From Peristeroidobacter soli (GTDB lineage Bacteria; Pseudomonadota; Gammaproteobacteria; Steroidobacterales; Steroidobacteraceae): a stretch of DNA of 64,000 nt. The notes beneath the pieces are model-generated. The model was not told the DNA's origin. It saw only the letters and a program-made list of their open reading frames with translations, and made no database searches. The translations under genes were made by a program, and so were the position numbers. The stretch lies in contig NZ_RYEV01000003.1 of assembly GCF_004138485.1 (NCBI RefSeq), positions 434,001-498,000 on the forward strand. Reading direction: 5' to 3'. Shown here piece after piece: positions 34,401-42,953 of this stretch. Position 1 is the stretch's first letter, and every line of letters begins with the position of its first letter.

Positions 34401-35171
34401 ATGTCGCACAGCTACACTGCCAGGCGCGATGTCACCCGATGGGGCAGCAGCATACTGATCGCGGTTTTCGTGCATGCCGCCGCTGCCGCCGCTCTCATTC
34501 TGGATTTCGGTTTCGGCGCGGCCGAGCCCGTCGCGATGCCAATGGCGGCGATGACGGTGGAGCTCGCCGTGCTGCCCACAGCGCCGGAGCCGCGAGTCAC
34601 CGAAGTGCCGCCCGGACCGCAGCAGGTGGAGAGCGAGGCCAGGCCGCGTCCCAAAGAAAAGCCGCCGACCTTTGAGCCGCCGCCAGAAACCGAACGGCCA
34701 CCGCCGGATGCGCTGGCCGCCAAACTCGACGTGCCGGTGGAACCCGAGCAACTCACCGCCGCGGACCAGACCACTGACGTTCCGACCAACCTCGCGCAGG
34801 AACAGGATGCTCTCAAGGCGCCGCAGACCGGCGTATCGCATGAGCCGACAGTGAACGTCGTGCAGACGTGGGAGAGCTCGTTGCTCACTCACCTGGAACG
34901 TTTCAAGCGTTATCCGGGCGCGGCGCAGAAGCGGCGTCAGGAGGACACGATCTATCTGCGCTTCACCATGGATCGCCGCGGCGAGGTGATCGATTGGAAG
35001 ATCGAGCGTAGCGCCGGGCATGCGCTGCTCGATGCGGAAGTCGGGCGCTTGATCCGCCGCGCCTCGCCGCTGCCACCGCCGCCGCAGGAGGTGGCGGGCA
35101 ATACTGTCGAGATGCTGGTGCCAGTCGAGTTCTTCCTGTCCAAGCGCTTCGTGCAGGTGACCAGTCCATGA
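34401..35171 (+). CDS. tonB: TonB energy transducer
   Basis: The product has 256 residues. The N-terminal membrane anchor spans about 16-34. A proline/glutamate-rich periplasmic spacer follows (EVPPGPQQVESEARPRPKEKPP and similar, about 60-125). The TonB C-terminal domain is TWESSLLTHLERFKRYPGAAQKRRQEDTIYLRF through RASPLPPPPQEV, with the YP motif that contacts receptors. It transmits energy from ExbBD to TonB-dependent receptors; the likely client is the receptor at 37005. The start is ten bases after exbD, and the stop overlaps the sigma gene (ATGA). Confidence 0.93.
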   Translation: MSHSYTARRDVTRWGSSILIAVFVHAAAAAALILDFGFGAAEPVAMPMAAMTVELAVLPTAPEPRVTEVPPGPQQVESEARPRPKEKPPTFEPPPETERPPPDALAAKLDVPVEPEQLTAADQTTDVPTNLAQEQDALKAPQTGVSHEPTVNVVQTWESSLLTHLERFKRYPGAAQKRRQEDTIYLRFTMDRRGEVIDWKIERSAGHALLDAEVGRLIRRASPLPPPPQEVAGNTVEMLVPVEFFLSKRFVQVTSP

Positions 35172-35740
35172 GATGGTTCAAGCCCCGACTGCTCGCGCCT
35201 TCCTGCGTCGAGCCCGATGCCGGCCAGGGGGAAGCGGCCGCCATTACCCAGGAGGAGCTGGCGCGCATCTTCGTGCAGATCCGGCCGAGCCTGGAGCGCG
35301 TCATCGAGCGCAAGACCGGCAATCATCAGGTCGCGCAGGATCTGGCGCAGGAGATGTTCTTTCGTCTGCAGCGCGTGGCGCACTCGTTGTCGAAAGAGGA
35401 AGAGGCGCGGCGCTATCTGATGCGCATGGCGACCAACGCGGCCATCGATCACCTGCGCGTCGAAGGCAATCGGCTGCAGCTGCTGGCCGGCGCCATCGTG
35501 CTGTTCGACGGCCACGTCGTCGATCCGGAGACCCAGGCGCTGATGCAGGAGCGGTTCCAGTCCATCGACTCGGCGCTGTCGGATCTGCCGCCGAGGTGTC
35601 GCGACGTGCTGTATCTGAGCCGCATCGAAGGACTCACGCACACCGAGATCGCCGACAAGCTCGGCGTGTCGCGCAGTCTGGTGGAAAAATATGCGGTGCG
35701 CGCGTTCCTGCATTGCAAGCGCAAGCTGGCCCAGGGCTGA
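35168..35740 (+). CDS. FecI-like ECF sigma factor
   Basis: The product has 190 residues. Region 2: IFVQIRPSLERVIERKTGNHQVAQDLAQEMFFRL and MRMATNAAIDHLRVEG. Region 4: DLPPRCRDVLYLSRIEGLTHTEIADKLGVSRSLVEKYAVRAFLHCKRKL, the FecI signature. It is co-translated with tonB (ATGA overlap) and followed by fecR, so it should be released when the receptor binds substrate and then transcribe the receptor gene. This is the trans-envelope signalling arrangement of FecI-FecR-FecA. Confidence 0.93.
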   Translation: MRWFKPRLLAPSCVEPDAGQGEAAAITQEELARIFVQIRPSLERVIERKTGNHQVAQDLAQEMFFRLQRVAHSLSKEEEARRYLMRMATNAAIDHLRVEGNRLQLLAGAIVLFDGHVVDPETQALMQERFQSIDSALSDLPPRCRDVLYLSRIEGLTHTEIADKLGVSRSLVEKYAVRAFLHCKRKLAQG

Positions 35741-35767
35741 GTGGCGATCGAGTTACGGGAAATGAGT

Positions 35768-36811
35768 ATGAAAACGGAACCGGACCGGATCGTTGTAGAG
35801 AACGACGCAATGAGTGAGCTGGAATTCATGGAACGGGATGACCCAATCGAGGAGGGGCCGGAGGAGCAGGCGGCCGCGTGGCTGATGCGGCTCACGTCCG
35901 GTGAGGCCGCGCCGGAGCTGGTCGCATCGTTCGAGCGCTGGCGCGACGAGAACGAAGACAATGCCCGCGCACTCGCGCAGGCGCGCACGTTCTGGCTGCA
36001 GCTGGAACGACCGCTGCAGGACCGTTATGCGCCGAGGCTGGCCAGCCAGCGTTGCAATCATTCGCTGCGCAGGAAACAAAGGCGTCAGGTGCGGGTGAAG
36101 CTGCTGGCCGCCGCGATCCTGGCGTTTTGCATGCTCGGCGTCGGTCGCGAGTGGTGGCACAACTGGCGGTTCGATCAAGTGTCGGCGACCGGCGCGCAGC
36201 GCACGCTCGCCTTGGCCGATGGCAGCACCATGTGGCTGAACACGGACTCCGCCGCCAATGTCGAGATGACTGCTCGGGAGCGGCACGTGAAGCTCGCGCG
36301 CGGCGAAGCGTTCTTCGACGTCAAGCGCGATGAGGCGCGGCCTTTCATCATCGATGCGGGAATGGGCAAGGTGCGTGTGCTCGGCACTGCCTTCGCCGTC
36401 CGTAACGATGGCGCCGGTGTGTTGGTGACTGTCGCGCGCGGTAAAGTGAAAGTCAGCGGCGAGGCCGGCAGCTCGGTCGACATCACTAAAGATCAGCGGG
36501 TGCGAGTGAGTCCGGACGGCTCGGTTGGAAACATCCAGATGGTGAACGCCGAGCACGCGACGGCGTGGCGCACCGGCTATCTGGTGTTCGAGAATGCCAC
36601 GCTCGCCGAGATACTGGCCGAAATAGAACGCTACGACGCCCGCATCATCGTCGCCAACGATGCGCGGCTGAGCGAGGTGCGCGTCAACGCCATCGTCGAT
36701 GTGGCGCGCATCGATGAATGGTTCGACAATGTCGAGCGCAAGTTCCCATTGAAGATCGGTCGCTTCGGTCCGCTGGTGTGGATCAGCGATGCGCCGGCGC
36801 ATGCATCCTGA
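35768..36811 (+). CDS. FecR-like anti-sigma/signal transducer
   Basis: The product has 347 residues from ATG 35768, seven bases after GGGAA; GTG 35741 and ATG 35762 are alternatives. The N-terminal DUF4880 sigma-binding segment is AAAWLMRLTSGEAAPELVASFERWRDENEDN. A single membrane helix lies near 115-130 (AAAILAFCMLGVG). The periplasmic FecR domain has TLALADGSTMWLNTDS, VKLARGEAFFDV and VLGTAFAVR, and a C-terminal STN-like DUF4974 domain is present. It senses the receptor's N-terminal domain and controls the preceding sigma factor. Confidence 0.92.
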   Translation: MKTEPDRIVVENDAMSELEFMERDDPIEEGPEEQAAAWLMRLTSGEAAPELVASFERWRDENEDNARALAQARTFWLQLERPLQDRYAPRLASQRCNHSLRRKQRRQVRVKLLAAAILAFCMLGVGREWWHNWRFDQVSATGAQRTLALADGSTMWLNTDSAANVEMTARERHVKLARGEAFFDVKRDEARPFIIDAGMGKVRVLGTAFAVRNDGAGVLVTVARGKVKVSGEAGSSVDITKDQRVRVSPDGSVGNIQMVNAEHATAWRTGYLVFENATLAEILAEIERYDARIIVANDARLSEVRVNAIVDVARIDEWFDNVERKFPLKIGRFGPLVWISDAPAHAS

Positions 36812-36849
36812 TGCGCGACTGAACGGGCAGGGAGCCGTTGATTCAGCAA

Positions 36850-36878
36850 GGGCCTGGCGCATGCGCCGGGCCTTTTTT
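36850..36878 (+). terminator. Rho-independent terminator after fecR
   Basis: The hairpin GGCCTGGCGC-AT-GCGCCGGGCC is followed by TTTTTT. It separates the exbBD-tonB-sigma-fecR transcript from the receptor gene, which must therefore have its own promoter in 36879-37004. Confidence 0.8.
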
Positions 36879-37004
36879 GTTTCCGTATTATTTCACCGTG
36901 TGCTGATGATCGCGACCGGCAAGGTCGTTAACGCCTGGAAAGCAGCGCGCGATGCGCTGCCCGGGCGCCATGAGGCGGATCATCAAACAAACATGGGGAC
37001 GATC

Positions 37005-39764
37005 ATGTCGAGAGAGTTTCTTGGGCCGCTCGCCAGCGTGCCGCGCGCGATTCGGATTGCGATGCTCGCGGCGGGCATGGCGACGCTTGCAGTGTCGAAC
37101 GTTCATGCGCAGGAGAACCGCGAGCAGCAGGTGGTGACGCGTGAATATAACGTTCCCGCCGGGCCGCTCGGCACCGCGTTGCTGGCTTTCGGACAGCAAG
37201 CGGGCATTCAGTTCACCGTGGACATCACCGTCACCAAGGGCAAGCGCACCGCCGGCATCCGAGGCAGCATGAACGCGGAGCAGGCGTTGGGTGCGCTGCT
37301 CGGAGGCACGGGGCTCACCTATCGCTTCACCGGGCCGCGCACGGTGGAAATAGAAACATTGCCGGTCACCGGCGACACGCGCATGTTGGGGCCGGTGCGC
37401 ATCGAAGGCGCGGAGTCCGGCCGCGCGCTGGCGGGAATCAACGGCAGCAGCGACGCCACTGCGACCGAGAACAGCGGCAGCTACACGCCGGAAGCGACGG
37501 CGCTGGTGAGCAAGACGGCAACGGCGCTGAAGGATACTCCGCAAAGCGTGAGCGTGATGACGCGTCAGCGCCTCGACGATCAGAACCTCACCGATTTTCG
37601 CTCGGTGATGGAACAGCTGCCGGGCATCACCGTGCGCCAGGGCGCCAACAATCTTTCCAACGATTTCTATTCGCGCGGGTTCGAGGTCAGAACCTATCGC
37701 GTCGATGGCGGCGCGCCGGCGTCGACCGCTTATTTCTACCAGCCCAACTTCGACATGGCGATGTACGACCACGTCGAGCTGCTGCGCGGCTCGGACGGCA
37801 TGTATTCAGGCTACGGCGAGCCCGGTGGCATCGTGAACCTGGTGCGCAAGCGGCCGCTGGATCACAACCAGGCGCTCCTCGATCTGCAGGTCGGCAGCTG
37901 GAACGACAGGCGCGTCTCGCTCGATGTGACCGGTCCGATTCCGTCGCTCGACGGCGTGCGCGGCCGCCTGGTCGCGGTTCATCAGGAGCAGGACTTCTTC
38001 TACGACGTGGCCGACGTCGACAACTCCATGGTGTATGGCGTGCTCGAAACGAACGTGACGGACGAACTGGTCCTGCGCGGCGGCTTTCAGATCGCCAATC
38101 GCGACGCCACGCCCTGGCAAGCGGGACTGCCGCGCTATCAGACCGGCCCGAGCCTGCCGTTGTCGCGCGAAACCTGCCTGTGTTTCGACGACAGCTACGA
38201 GGAGCTGAAGACTCAGGAATTGTTTCTGGCCGGTGAGTATCAGTTCGCACCGAGCTGGCAGCTCAAGTTAAATTTGATGACCCAGAAACAGAAGCAACGC
38301 ATCTGGTACGGCGAAGGCAGCGGCGCGCTGAATCCCAATACCAATCGCGGCTGGCGTATGTACGGCTGGTATGGCGCCGAGCGCGAACCGTACAACCACG
38401 GTGTGGACCTGCTGGTCAGCGGCGAGTTCTCGCTGTTCGGCATTCCGCAGAAGCTCGCGGTCGGCGCCAACTATCAGGAAACGCAGGTCGAGTCGTTGAC
38501 CTTTGTCGCGAACACCACCGGCTTGCAGGCCTACGACGGCTTCGTGCCGGGCTACCCCGCCGGCGATCCCGCCAACTACGAGGCCGACATCCTCAACTTC
38601 GATCGCAACGCCTATCTGCGTCAGCCGCTCGGTGCGCAGAAGCGCGACTACTACGATCAGGGTTTCAACACTCATACGGCGTACGCCAACTGGAGCGGTG
38701 AGTTTTTCGGGCGGCTGCATCTGAATCTCGGACTTCGTTACAGCTACTACAAGTACAACGAGACCTCGCGTGGCTTCTGCAGCAGCTTCCGGGACAGCAT
38801 GTGCAATCTGTTCGGCGATTTGCCGGATGGCACTTTCGGCGTGATCGCCCGGGTTCCGATCGGCGCGCCGACCGGAGATTTCTACAAGCGTATCAACAAT
38901 GCCGACGAGACATTCTCCTTGCCGCCGACGTGGTCGCTGGTGTACGACCTGGCCGACAACTGGACGGCCTACGGCAGCTATGCCGACATCTATCGCAGCC
39001 AGGCGAACAATCTCGACGTGAATCACAACCCGCTGCCGCCGGTGACGGGCTTCACGGCGGAATTCGGCACGCGCTATGTCGGTCGCGATGGCCGTCTCAA
39101 CGCTTCGCTCGCGGGATATTACACAGTGCAGGAAGACATGGCGGCGCTGTTGTACAACGACATCGAATTCAACGAGTCCATGCGCTGGAACGTCTCGTGC
39201 TGTTACTACGTGGGTGAGGAGCAGAAGGCGACCAGCTACGGCCTGGACGCCGAGGTGACCGGCGAGATCTGGACCGGCGTGCAGATCGCGGCCGGCTATA
39301 CGCTCAATCGCAATAAGTTCGAGTGGAACACGCCGGACTTTCAGTCGCGAGAACCGCTCAGAACGTATGCGCCGGAACATCATCTGAAGCTGTGGGCCTC
39401 ATGGGATGTGCGCAGGCAGTTTCCCCGCCTGGATGGGTTGCGGGTCGGCGCCGGCGTCAACTACCAGAGCGCCAGCTACAACAGCGGCTCGGTGTGCACC
39501 CAGTATGTCGTGAGCGGTGTCGATCCGCTGACCAATCAGCCGGTCGTCGACTGCGACAACTTCGCGCCCTTCGCATTCACCCAGGGCGGCTATGCCGTCA
39601 GCTCGGCGATGGCCTCCTATCGGCTGGACAACACCTGGACCTTGTCGCTCAACGTGAACAATCTGTTCGACAAGACCTATTTCGTGCGTACCGGCAGCGT
39701 CGACAACGACAACTGGTACGGCGAGCCCCGCAGCTTCTCGCTGGGTCTGCGCGGCAAGTTCTGA
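37005..39764 (+). CDS. TonB-dependent receptor with N-terminal STN signalling domain
   Basis: The product has 919 residues from ATG 37005, with GGGGA five bases upstream; the frame is open upstream but those codons are non-coding. The signal peptide ends VHA|QEN. An STN (secretin/TonB N-terminal) domain occupies about 46-115 (FGQQAGIQFTVD). The plug begins near 165 with TALKDTPQSVSVMTRQRLDDQ and SRGFEVRTYRVDGG. The 22-strand barrel ends in GLRGKF with a terminal Phe. It resembles the FpvA/FhuE siderophore-receptor branch. The STN domain fits the upstream FecI/FecR pair. Several cysteines (CLC, GFC...SMC, SCC, VC...VDC) lie in predicted surface loops. The substrate is unknown; it may not be a siderophore given the peptidase neighbours. 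Confidence 0.93.
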   Translation: MSREFLGPLASVPRAIRIAMLAAGMATLAVSNVHAQENREQQVVTREYNVPAGPLGTALLAFGQQAGIQFTVDITVTKGKRTAGIRGSMNAEQALGALLGGTGLTYRFTGPRTVEIETLPVTGDTRMLGPVRIEGAESGRALAGINGSSDATATENSGSYTPEATALVSKTATALKDTPQSVSVMTRQRLDDQNLTDFRSVMEQLPGITVRQGANNLSNDFYSRGFEVRTYRVDGGAPASTAYFYQPNFDMAMYDHVELLRGSDGMYSGYGEPGGIVNLVRKRPLDHNQALLDLQVGSWNDRRVSLDVTGPIPSLDGVRGRLVAVHQEQDFFYDVADVDNSMVYGVLETNVTDELVLRGGFQIANRDATPWQAGLPRYQTGPSLPLSRETCLCFDDSYEELKTQELFLAGEYQFAPSWQLKLNLMTQKQKQRIWYGEGSGALNPNTNRGWRMYGWYGAEREPYNHGVDLLVSGEFSLFGIPQKLAVGANYQETQVESLTFVANTTGLQAYDGFVPGYPAGDPANYEADILNFDRNAYLRQPLGAQKRDYYDQGFNTHTAYANWSGEFFGRLHLNLGLRYSYYKYNETSRGFCSSFRDSMCNLFGDLPDGTFGVIARVPIGAPTGDFYKRINNADETFSLPPTWSLVYDLADNWTAYGSYADIYRSQANNLDVNHNPLPPVTGFTAEFGTRYVGRDGRLNASLAGYYTVQEDMAALLYNDIEFNESMRWNVSCCYYVGEEQKATSYGLDAEVTGEIWTGVQIAAGYTLNRNKFEWNTPDFQSREPLRTYAPEHHLKLWASWDVRRQFPRLDGLRVGAGVNYQSASYNSGSVCTQYVVSGVDPLTNQPVVDCDNFAPFAFTQGGYAVSSAMASYRLDNTWTLSLNVNNLFDKTYFVRTGSVDNDNWYGEPRSFSLGLRGKF

Positions 39765-39776
39765 TCGCGACCCGAG

Positions 39777-39808
39777 GCGCCGCTTCCTCCGGGGAGCGGC
39801 GCTTTTTT
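39777..39808 (+). terminator. Rho-independent terminator after the receptor gene
   Basis: GCGCCGCT and AGCGGCGC form a perfect 8-base stem around a 10-base loop, followed by TTTTTT. It separates the receptor transcript from the AAA+ array, which begins 76 bases later. Confidence 0.85.
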
Positions 39809-39883
39809 CATGGGCACTGCTGAATCGGGCCGCTCAGATCGTTATCGGGTTGAGACCACCGCTCTCTCATTCCCAACCTGGTC

Positions 39884-41386
39884 ATGCCGAACGAAGCAAG
39901 GATCCTCGCGTCCGTGGACGAAACAATTTGCCTGTCGCCCTCGCAAGCTGAAGCGCTGGCGCAGATCGAGCGCTGTATCGGCAAGACCACCGTGGTCACC
40001 TTGAACGGCAAGCCCGATTGCGGCCGGACGACGCTGGCGCAGGCGCTCGCTGCCCGTGGCAACCGCAAGCTGCTCGACAGCGTCGCCATTGCGCTCGCAA
40101 TCCGCGCCGACGAGCCGGCCCGCGCCGACGAATCCATCGGCGTCATCATTCGCGAAGCCGTTCTGCGCTACGACGTCGTCATTCTCGATGACGCCAGCGC
40201 TTATCTCGCCATGTCGACACCCAGGATGCGCGGTCATCTGTTCTGGGAGGTCGTGCTGCCCGAGATCATCGAGCTGGCCGAGCAGCGTGGCGTGACACTG
40301 GTCATCATCGGCGAGCCGCAAGAGACGTGGCTGTCCAAAGCGGTGACCTACGGTGGCCGCGCGATTGCGGTGGCCTTGCCCGAGCTCACCGAGGCTGACT
40401 ATCGTCACATCGCGAGCACCGTGCTGGGTCCGCACGGCTGCGCACAGCTCGATTTCGAATCCATCCAGCGCCGCATGGCCGGCCTCACCGCGACTCAGAT
40501 CGTGGTCGCGTGTCGCGATCTGTTGCGGCAGAAACAAGTGAGCACGCAGGGCTTCGTGGCGGCCGTCGAGCGCTGGTTCGATCGGCAGGCCATCGATCTG
40601 AGCGAAGTGGAACAGATTTCCTTCGACGAACTGCCGGGCCTGCAAACGCTCGCGGCGTCGTTGGAGCGCAATGTGATTCTGCCGCTGGAACGCACCGACC
40701 TGGCGTTGCGCTTCGGACTCACCGCCAAGCGCGGCGTGCTGTTGTACGGACCGCCGGGCACTGGCAAGACCAGCATCGGCCGCGCGTTGGCCAAGCGGTT
40801 GCAAGGCCGCTTCTTCATGGTCGATGGCAGCGTGATCAGCGAGCCGCCGTCCGCGTTCTTCGGCCGGCTCGATGCCATCGTGCGTTCGGCGATCGCCGCT
40901 TCGCCTGCGGTGCTGTTCATCGATGACGCCGATCTGTTGTTCGAGCTGGAGCACATCGCCGGTCTGCAGCGCTATCTGCTGACCATCCTCGACGGCCTGG
41001 AGAGCGATTCGGCTTCGCGGGTGTGCGTGATCCTGGCGGTGATGGACGTGCGCAAAGTGCCGGACGCCATCATTCGCTCCGGCCGGGTCGAGCTGTGGCT
41101 GGAAACCAAGGCGCCGGAAGAAGGCTACGCGGCGGACATCATGCAGGTGCATGCGGACAAGGCAGGCTTTCGCGCGACGCGTACCGAGCTCGAAATCGTC
41201 GCCGCCAAGGCCGCGGGCTTCACGCCGGCGGATCTGCGGCGTGTGGTCAACGAAGCGAAGCTGCTGCAAGTGACCGATCAGGTCGACGGCGCGCCCGCAC
41301 GCATGAACTTCGACTATCTCAACGACGCTGCCGCCGCCGTGCTCGAAGCACGCGCGCAAATGCAGCTGGCCGTTGCTTCCCTGTAA
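39884..41386 (+). CDS. AAA+ ATPase 1 of 6
   Basis: The product has 500 residues, predicted soluble and cytoplasmic (no signal or helix). The N-terminal domain has a P-loop-like NGKPDCGRTT (42-50) in which the Walker A lysine is Arg48, and Walker B VVILDD (102-103). The linker EVEQISFDELPG leads to the C-terminal AAA domain: Walker A GPPGTGKTS (289-297, Lys295), pore-loop region SEPPSAFF, Walker B LFIDDAD (Asp348 where Glu is usual), sensor 1 region LAVMDVRKVP with Met instead of Asn, arginine fingers IIRSGRVELW, sensor 2 FTPADLRR. No clear Shine-Dalgarno precedes ATG 39884. First gene after the receptor terminator. Function unknown; see the array entry and findings. Confidence 0.9.
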   Translation: MPNEARILASVDETICLSPSQAEALAQIERCIGKTTVVTLNGKPDCGRTTLAQALAARGNRKLLDSVAIALAIRADEPARADESIGVIIREAVLRYDVVILDDASAYLAMSTPRMRGHLFWEVVLPEIIELAEQRGVTLVIIGEPQETWLSKAVTYGGRAIAVALPELTEADYRHIASTVLGPHGCAQLDFESIQRRMAGLTATQIVVACRDLLRQKQVSTQGFVAAVERWFDRQAIDLSEVEQISFDELPGLQTLAASLERNVILPLERTDLALRFGLTAKRGVLLYGPPGTGKTSIGRALAKRLQGRFFMVDGSVISEPPSAFFGRLDAIVRSAIAASPAVLFIDDADLLFELEHIAGLQRYLLTILDGLESDSASRVCVILAVMDVRKVPDAIIRSGRVELWLETKAPEEGYAADIMQVHADKAGFRATRTELEIVAAKAAGFTPADLRRVVNEAKLLQVTDQVDGAPARMNFDYLNDAAAAVLEARAQMQLAVASL

Positions 41387-41396
41387 GGAACATTTC

Positions 41397-42953
41397 GTGT
41401 TGAGCAAACGCAATCCGGACGCGCCGGCGCTCGCCGCATCGTCCTTCATCGTCCTGCCTCAGGAGCGCGTCGAGCTGACGCCGGCGCAGCGAGTGGCGTA
41501 TCGGCAGGTGACAACGGCGCTGCAGATCGGACCGCTCGCGGTGATTTCGGGCGAGGCCGGCTCGGGCAAGCGAACGGTGCTGGCGCAGCTGGCCCGCGAT
41601 CTCGGCGCCCGGCTGATCGGCGCGGACGAGTTGCAGCGTCACCTCATGGTCCGCGACGAGAACACGCGCGACATCGCGACCTTCGAGTATCTCGAGCGAG
41701 CGGTCGTGGCCAACGAAGTCACTTGTCTGTGGTGGGACGACACGCATCTGGAGATCGGCGCGCTCAGCAATCACATGCAGCCGGAGATCCACGGCGTGTT
41801 GGTGAAGTCATTGTTCCGTACGCTGCAGCGGGCCGGTCACAAGCTGATCGTCGCCGGCCCGCCCAAGAAATCGTATGCCCCGAGCATGTTGCATACCGGT
41901 TATGCGATCGGCGAGGAGATTCCGAGCTTCGCGGCCGAGGACTATCGGGTCGCGCTCACCAACATGATCGGCGAGACGCGCGTCGGCAACATCGATTGCG
42001 ACGCCATGTTTCGGCATGCGCCGCTGCTCAACATGCACGATCTGAAAGTCATTGCGCGGGCGTTGCTGATGGCCGAGCGCGATGGCGACAGGATCGGCAC
42101 CGCGTCGGTCCTGCGGGTGATCGACGCCGTCGTGCGCGAGGGCAACGTCAATCTCAAGGAAGTCGAGGATGTGACCTTCGATCTGCTGCCCGGCGCCGAG
42201 CACATTCGCGATGCGCTGGAGAAACTGGTGGTGCGTCCGATCGAGCTCGCCTCCAGCATGCCCGGCGGTGTGAAGCCCAAACGCGGCGTGTTGCTGTACG
42301 GACCGCCGGGCACGGGCAAGACCAGTATCGGCCGCGCGCTCGCGAATCGCATGGGTGGGCGCTTCTTTCTGATCGACGGTTCGATGCTGACCGAGCCGCC
42401 CGGTGCGTTCTTCGAGAAGTTCCTGACGGTGGTCCACGACGCCATGCGCGAGGGGCCGTCGGTGCTGTTCATCGACGATGCCGACGTGCTGTTCGAGATC
42501 GTGCACATCTCCGGCCTGACCCGGTATCTGCTGACGCTGCTCGACGGCTTGGAGAGCGAATCGTCACGCAATGTTTGTGTGGTGTTGACGGCGATGGATC
42601 CTCGCAAGGTGCCCGAAGCCATCCTGCGCTCCGGTCGCATCGAGCTGTGGCTCGAAGCCCGGAGGCCGATGGCGGAGACCCGAGCTCGCATGATCCAGCG
42701 CTGGCTGCACGGCGCGATGCCGCGCGAACACGACGTCGATCTGCCGAAGCTGGGCGAGTTGACGAGCGGGTTCATCGCGGCCGACCTGCGTCGCATCGTG
42801 ATGGACGCGCAATGTCTGTACGGAATGGATCTGCACCGTCGCGCAGTGCCGCAGGCGGCTCAGCATTACTTGGAGCGAGCCATTGTCACGCTGAAGCAGG
42901 CGAGAAATCGGATGGCGGAAGTGCTCGGCAAGCCGGAGATGCGAATCCCATGA
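41397..42953 (+). CDS. AAA+ ATPase 2 of 6
   Basis: The product has 518 residues from GTG 41397, chosen for the AGGA box eight bases upstream, ten bases after the first ATPase gene. The N-terminal P-loop is GEAGSGKRT (52-60), with Lys58 kept but the following Ser/Thr replaced by Arg59; Walker B-like CLWWDD. EVEDVTFDLLPGAEHI bridges to the C-terminal AAA domain with Walker A GPPGTGKTS (302-310, Lys308), TEPPGAFF, VLFIDDADVLF, LTAMDPRKVP, ILRSGRIELW and FIAADLRRIV. The N-terminal EDYR motif after the central strands is shared with four of the siblings. Its stop overlaps the next start (ATGA), so translation is coupled. Confidence 0.9.
   Translation: MLSKRNPDAPALAASSFIVLPQERVELTPAQRVAYRQVTTALQIGPLAVISGEAGSGKRTVLAQLARDLGARLIGADELQRHLMVRDENTRDIATFEYLERAVVANEVTCLWWDDTHLEIGALSNHMQPEIHGVLVKSLFRTLQRAGHKLIVAGPPKKSYAPSMLHTGYAIGEEIPSFAAEDYRVALTNMIGETRVGNIDCDAMFRHAPLLNMHDLKVIARALLMAERDGDRIGTASVLRVIDAVVREGNVNLKEVEDVTFDLLPGAEHIRDALEKLVVRPIELASSMPGGVKPKRGVLLYGPPGTGKTSIGRALANRMGGRFFLIDGSMLTEPPGAFFEKFLTVVHDAMREGPSVLFIDDADVLFEIVHISGLTRYLLTLLDGLESESSRNVCVVLTAMDPRKVPEAILRSGRIELWLEARRPMAETRARMIQRWLHGAMPREHDVDLPKLGELTSGFIAADLRRIVMDAQCLYGMDLHRRAVPQAAQHYLERAIVTLKQARNRMAEVLGKPEMRIP

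Noticed and set aside
36789-37004. 72-codon N-terminal extension of the TonB receptor
   Set aside because: It runs through the fecR end and the terminator; ATG 37005 gives a proper signal peptide and has a Shine-Dalgarno.
41723-42949. 408-codon N-terminal extension of AAA+ gene 3
   Set aside because: The upstream part is out-of-frame reading of gene 2; ATG 42950 with ATGA overlap gives the N-terminus that aligns with the siblings.
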